In this document: positions 60,832 through 64,000 of the stretch, in pieces
How the letters are laid out: each line of letters starts with the position of its first letter
Numbering within the stretch: position 1 is the first letter of the stretch
NCBI GenBank assembly: GCA_016185705.1
Contig: JACPMZ010000010.1
Location: 64,913-128,912 of the forward strand
DNA from: Candidatus Woesearchaeota archaeon
GTDB lineage: Archaea; Nanobdellota; Nanobdellia; Woesearchaeales; UBA10216
DNA: 64,000 nucleotides
Reading direction: 5' to 3'
Program-made: the position numbers and the translations under genes
The notes under the pieces: model-generated
What the model was told of the DNA's origin: nothing
What the model saw: the letters and a program-made list of their open reading frames with translations, nothing else
The model's database searches: none

Positions 60832-61775
60832 TGGATAAAAAAGGTCTGGTTCAATCAAAGACCGCAGGATTTGTTCTTGTGCTTATTGCTTTGGTTCTGT
60901 GGCTGGCGTGGACAGGCAAGTTCAGCATGGTTGCTGAGGATTTGTCGGTTACTGAACAGTGCAGGGCAAGCGTTATCAGGAATGCCCGCTATCATGTTGC
61001 CGGGCTTGACTTGGGCGGTGAGATTGACTGCCCAGAAAGGAGCATTGATTTGAAGGGAAAATCTCAACAGGATGCAAAGCAGATTGTAGCTGATGCGATG
61101 TACACGTGCGCGAAGCAGTTTGGGCGCGGGCAGCTTAATTTGTTTAAGGAAGAGGGTGTTTACTGCAATGTTTGCTATGTGATTGACGTTAATACTGAGA
61201 AGCCAATTGAGAATTTTGGCGATTACCTGATGACAACTCCCAGCCCTGCTGAAAACCTGTACTATCAGGACTATCTTGCCGGTTTTAAGACGGATGCTGT
61301 TTCAGACGACAGCGTTGTTAACAAGTTTCAGAAATTTTTTAACAGGGATTTGCAGGTTGTTGACGAACTGGAGCTGCAAACTGTGAAATCTGCTGACATT
61401 AAGAACAATGAAAAGTATGCTGTGATATTTGTTTATGCCAAAGGAGGCAATTACATTAAAAAAATGGTCAGGCAGCTTGCCTTTCAGGGCGCTGCAGGCC
61501 GCACTGTTACTACAATTTCAATTGGCTCTGCAGCCGCTGCAGGTACAAGTGTTGGATTAGCTTTGGTTGCTACTCCTGCAGTACCTGTTGTTATAGTAGC
61601 TGGCGCTGCTGTTGCAGCCGGCGCTGCTGTATTTACAGCCACTGAATTCGTAGGCAGCTTGTTCAGCCCTGACAGCCCGCCTGACTGGGCTGCTTTTACT
61701 GTTCTGCGGCCCTGGAATGTGGACGAAACTCCTGATATATTGACAAATGAACTCGGCTGCACGCGCATAGTGTAA
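60831..61775 (+). CDS. Surface protein with pilin-like N-terminus, 314 residues
   Basis: Start at 60831 (MDKKGLVQSKTAGFVLVLIAL), overlapping the previous stop as TGATG; the track start is 18 bases earlier. DKKG resembles a class III cleavage site. External Cys-containing domain (CAKQFGRGQ; YCNVCYVIDV). Near the C-terminus is a second long Ala/Gly/Val hydrophobic stretch (GSAAAAGTSVGLALVATPAV and on), then a final polar domain. Related in layout to the preceding protein. Confidence 0.72.
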   Translation: MDKKGLVQSKTAGFVLVLIALVLWLAWTGKFSMVAEDLSVTEQCRASVIRNARYHVAGLDLGGEIDCPERSIDLKGKSQQDAKQIVADAMYTCAKQFGRGQLNLFKEEGVYCNVCYVIDVNTEKPIENFGDYLMTTPSPAENLYYQDYLAGFKTDAVSDDSVVNKFQKFFNRDLQVVDELELQTVKSADIKNNEKYAVIFVYAKGGNYIKKMVRQLAFQGAAGRTVTTISIGSAAAAGTSVGLALVATPAVPVVIVAGAAVAAGAAVFTATEFVGSLFSPDSPPDWAAFTVLRPWNVDETPDILTNELGCTRIV

Positions 61776-61813
61776 GCGCAAACTAATTAAATACAAAAAT
61801 CAGCGTGATAAGG

Positions 61814-61960
61814 ATGCTTAACAAAAAGGCTTATGGAGGCATTTGGCCTGAGCTTGGCGGCTGGGTGCTGATACTTGTTATCCTTCTGGTTGTTGTCATC
61901 GTCATTTACAGCGGCTATAAGCTTCTGGACTGGGATTTTGTAAAAATTTTGGGTGGGTAA
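61814..61960 (+). CDS. Small membrane protein in surface operon, 48 residues
   Basis: Not in the track. MLNKKAYGGIWPELGGWVLI followed by a hydrophobic helix (LVILLVVVIVIYSGY) and KLLDWDFVKILGG. The NKKA start and Glu before the helix again look pilin-like. The next gene begins directly after its stop. Confidence 0.7.
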   Translation: MLNKKAYGGIWPELGGWVLILVILLVVVIVIYSGYKLLDWDFVKILGG

Positions 61961-62926
61961 ATGTTCGCATTAGACATAAAAATGATTTTAACGGTCGTTG
62001 GTGTTGGCGTGGTTATTCTGTTCGCTTCCAGCATAATTGCTGATTCAGGCGGCATAGCAGAAGCCGCTGTTAAGGAATTAAAAAGCCGCTTTGGAGCTGC
62101 TCCGCCTTATTTGAAGGAATTTATTGTGTTTAAGGACGGCGAGGATGCTGCCGGAGCTGCTTATGTTCTTGTTGGAAATTTTGACATGATTCGCGAGGTT
62201 AAGGTTACAGATGTTGCCAGCAAAATGGCAGATGACATCCCGTCAGGAGCAGGAACAGCAGTTGATCAGTTTAGTCTTGCCAATGACAAAGACGCAGCCG
62301 GCATTCTCAGGGAAAATTCCGGCTCAATAAGATTTGAGAGTCTTAAGAATCCTGTAAAGCCCTCGCCAGGGCTTCACCGCTATACCATTGAGGTTTTTCT
62401 GAAGAACAGCGATGTTATATTTGACGATTACGTTGTTGGTTTTTACGATGAGGGCTACGTTGAACTTTACGAGAATGCAGTTGATGGCTGTCCTGGTCCT
62501 GATAAATGCAAAGTTACTGAGTGCAAGAAGCAGCTTATTGCAAATGACGCAAAGAAACGGCTGTCCGACCTTGGCATTATGAAAGAAATAGCAGACAGTA
62601 GTTGCGCTGATTTATCCAGTGAGGGTGTTTTTGATGTATCATCATGCAACTCAATTGGAATCGACAGAATAAACAGGGATTTTGCCGGGCTCAGGCTGCT
62701 GCGGCTTGCCCGGGAAGACAAGTCAAAGTCGGTTGATACTGAGCTGGATTATTCGCAATTCAGTTGCGATGAGTTTGCTGATCTTAAGGATAAGGCAGTT
62801 AAGGAGACTTTCAGCTGCGGTGATAATTTGAAAACATTCCTTAAGAGCAGGGGGTGGCTTGAATTAGGCAGCTTTGTACAGGAAAGCGAAATTAATAAAA
62901 AGCTTGACTTGCCGGGGTGTTCATAA
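61961..62926 (+). CDS. Surface protein with pilin-like N-terminus, 321 residues
   Basis: N-terminal helix (MILTVVGVGVVILFASSII), then a beta-rich external part (FIVFKDGEDAAGAAYVLVGNFD; RYTIEVFLKNSDVIFDDYVV) and a Cys-containing C-terminal half (CPGPDKCKVTECKKQL; SSCADLS; SCNSIG). No recognised family. Starts immediately after the 48-residue gene. Confidence 0.72.
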   Translation: MFALDIKMILTVVGVGVVILFASSIIADSGGIAEAAVKELKSRFGAAPPYLKEFIVFKDGEDAAGAAYVLVGNFDMIREVKVTDVASKMADDIPSGAGTAVDQFSLANDKDAAGILRENSGSIRFESLKNPVKPSPGLHRYTIEVFLKNSDVIFDDYVVGFYDEGYVELYENAVDGCPGPDKCKVTECKKQLIANDAKKRLSDLGIMKEIADSSCADLSSEGVFDVSSCNSIGIDRINRDFAGLRLLRLAREDKSKSVDTELDYSQFSCDEFADLKDKAVKETFSCGDNLKTFLKSRGWLELGSFVQESEINKKLDLPGCS

Positions 62927-62929
62927 AAA

Positions 62930-63193
62930 ATGAAAAAAGCTGAAAGCTTAACCTTGAATACGATGGCGATTGCAGCCATTGTTCTGGTGGTTATTGCCAT
63001 CACAGTAGCCATATTTACGGGTGTTGTTGGCGATGTAGCACCTTTTTTCAAGGAGCGCACTGAATGCCAGTCGCAGCCGGCGAAGGAGACTCCTGAATGC
63101 ACGACTATTGATGAATGTGATGAAAAAGGCGGCTCAGCAGTTTACGGGCTTGGGTGCAAAGACACGACTCCTTACTGCTGCATCAGGAACTGA
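62930..63193 (+). CDS. Surface protein with pilin-like N-terminus, 87 residues
   Basis: MKKAESLTLNTMAIAAIVLVVIAI starts with the KKA site-like motif and one helix, followed by a Cys-rich domain with eight or so Cys in 45 residues (ECQSQPAKETPECTTIDEC...YCCIRN), a small disulfide knot-like module. Confidence 0.75.
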   Translation: MKKAESLTLNTMAIAAIVLVVIAITVAIFTGVVGDVAPFFKERTECQSQPAKETPECTTIDECDEKGGSAVYGLGCKDTTPYCCIRN

Positions 63194-63195
63194 AA

Positions 63196-63756
63196 ATGAT
63201 TGATAAGAAAGGTGCGATAGAGTTTAATGTGATTACAGTAACCGAAGCAGTTATAGGTGCTTTGGCGGTCATAGTGGTTGTTGCGCTTATGCTTAAGGTT
63301 CCCGGTCTCTCAGGCACTGCCGAGGCATCTACCAAAAAGGCGTTTGACGACATTATTTTCAAGGTTAGCGAATTGGAAGAAGGCAAAACGCGAATTGCAA
63401 ACGGATACATTGATGCTGGCACGCTTATTGCCGGCTTTAGTCCTGACCAGCGCGAGATTCTTGACACAGACTTGTTCAGGCCAAGAGACTGCGCCTCTCC
63501 GGTTTTTGAGAATGCTGACTGCAACGCCAGATTGTTAAGGCCGCAGGTTTCAAGCTGCGCCTTGTCGGGCGCCTGCATTTGCGCCTGCAGGGATTTCTGC
63601 AGCGTGGCTTTGGTGTGCAAGGATTTTCCCAGAAGCAGGATTTCGCATATTAAAACTGCTGGCGGCTCTGAGTTCGTAGTGATGGGCGAAAAATCTTTTT
63701 CTGCCGAGTTCAAGCTTGAGGGCAGCGTTTTAACTGTTGAGGAGTTTGACCAGTAA
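63196..63756 (+). CDS. Surface protein with pilin-like N-terminus, 186 residues
   Basis: Start at 63196 (MIDKKGAIEFNVITVTEAVI), two bases after the previous stop; the track ORF begins earlier in another context. DKKG-A-I-E again resembles a class III signal. The external part has a striking Cys cluster (SSCALSGACICACRDFCSVALVC). Last gene of the operon in the window. Confidence 0.75.
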   Translation: MIDKKGAIEFNVITVTEAVIGALAVIVVVALMLKVPGLSGTAEASTKKAFDDIIFKVSELEEGKTRIANGYIDAGTLIAGFSPDQREILDTDLFRPRDCASPVFENADCNARLLRPQVSSCALSGACICACRDFCSVALVCKDFPRSRISHIKTAGGSEFVVMGEKSFSAEFKLEGSVLTVEEFDQ

Positions 63757-63775
63757 TTTATAGGAATAATTTATA

Positions 63776-63826
63776 GGAAATAACCTTGATTTTCGTATGT
63801 TTTGAAATGATTGTAAGGTTATTTCC
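63776..63826. repeat. Inverted repeat GGAAATAACCTT
   Basis: GGAAATAACCTT and AAGGTTATTTCC, 27 bases apart, just after the surface operon. Preceded by a direct repeat AATTTATAGGAA x2. Could be a 3'-end hairpin. Confidence 0.65.
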
Positions 63827-63834
63827 TAATAAGA

Positions 63835-63881
63835 AAATCACTTATTCGTTAGGAACAAAATTCCGATTATTAAAGTGATTT
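63835..63881. repeat. Inverted repeat AAATCACTT
   Basis: AAATCACTT and AAGTGATTT, 29 bases apart, right after the previous inverted repeat. From here to base 64000 I see no gene, only another weak GCCCTT/AAGGGC hairpin. Confidence 0.5.
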
Positions 63882-64000
63882 GCTATAACATACTTTATTC
63901 GTGCACATGCCGGCTTCTTTATGCTTTGCCCTTCCTGACAATTTAAGGGTAAAAGCAGCAAGGGCAGCGGGCTGGCAGCAGTAAGCGAGTGGCTTTCAGC

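Overview
The window is archaeal and most like a DPANN-type lineage (Nanoarchaeota, Woesearchaeota or Diapherotrites relatives). The evidence is an A/V-type ATPase operon, an archaeal S10/spc ribosomal gene order with eukaryote-like proteins (eS4, eL19, eL32, eL34, eL14), aIF1, TFE, Pelota, an EMC3-like insertase, an archaeal RNase P RNA, and a primase in which PriS is fused to the iron-sulfur domain of PriL. Many genes have a TATA-like box about 25 bases before the ATG, which suggests widespread leaderless transcripts. Inside operons, ATGA start/stop overlaps are the rule.

Layout: 1-0.9 kb, a BRO-N protein cut by the left edge. 1-11 kb (minus strand), the A-type ATPase operon H-I-K-E-C-F-A-B-D. 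Subunit B carries a 468-residue intein. The E/C and A/B junctions carry arrays of 86- and 47-bp repeats, each unit of which is a tiny ORF joined to the next by an ATGA overlap. 11.2-11.4 kb, RNase P RNA. 11.5-23 kb, an accessory region with a Type III restriction-modification system, a second PD-(D/E)XK-like protein, a ribbon-helix-helix regulator, a membrane-tethered trypsin-like protease and a surface nuclease with a lamin-tail-like domain. 23-28.7 kb, membrane proteins, Pelota, a K+ channel and a TrmB-family regulator.

28.8-33.2 kb is a phenylalanine cluster: pheA (prephenate dehydratase with ACT domain), then pheS and pheT. In front of pheA is a 14-codon ORF rich in Phe codons, followed by two mutually exclusive hairpins and a U tract. 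This is the logic of bacterial pheL attenuation, in an archaeal setting. I consider it the most exciting feature, with the ATPase coupling repeats second.

34-48.2 kb (minus strand) holds the S10-spc superoperon from uL3 to SecY, then EMC3, eL34 and eL14; rnp1 (Rpp29), adk and cmk are missing from their usual places. 48.2-53.3 kb codes for secreted or anchored proteins: a Cys-rich protein, an M64 metalloprotease, and two proteins sharing a repeated domain I do not recognise. Two adjacent genes end in the same C-terminal tag. 53.5-57.6 kb has the fused primase, a Toprim protein, a zinc ribbon, TFE and HtpX. 57.6-59.7 kb encodes a membrane/helical protein with an APH-like C-terminus. 59.7-63.8 kb is an operon of seven pilin-like single-span surface proteins.

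Four copies of a MITE-like element of about 143 bp, and a family of CTCCCTT/AAGGGAG hairpins, are scattered between operons. I saw no tRNA, rRNA or CRISPR array. All calls come from reading the sequence; no database search was run.
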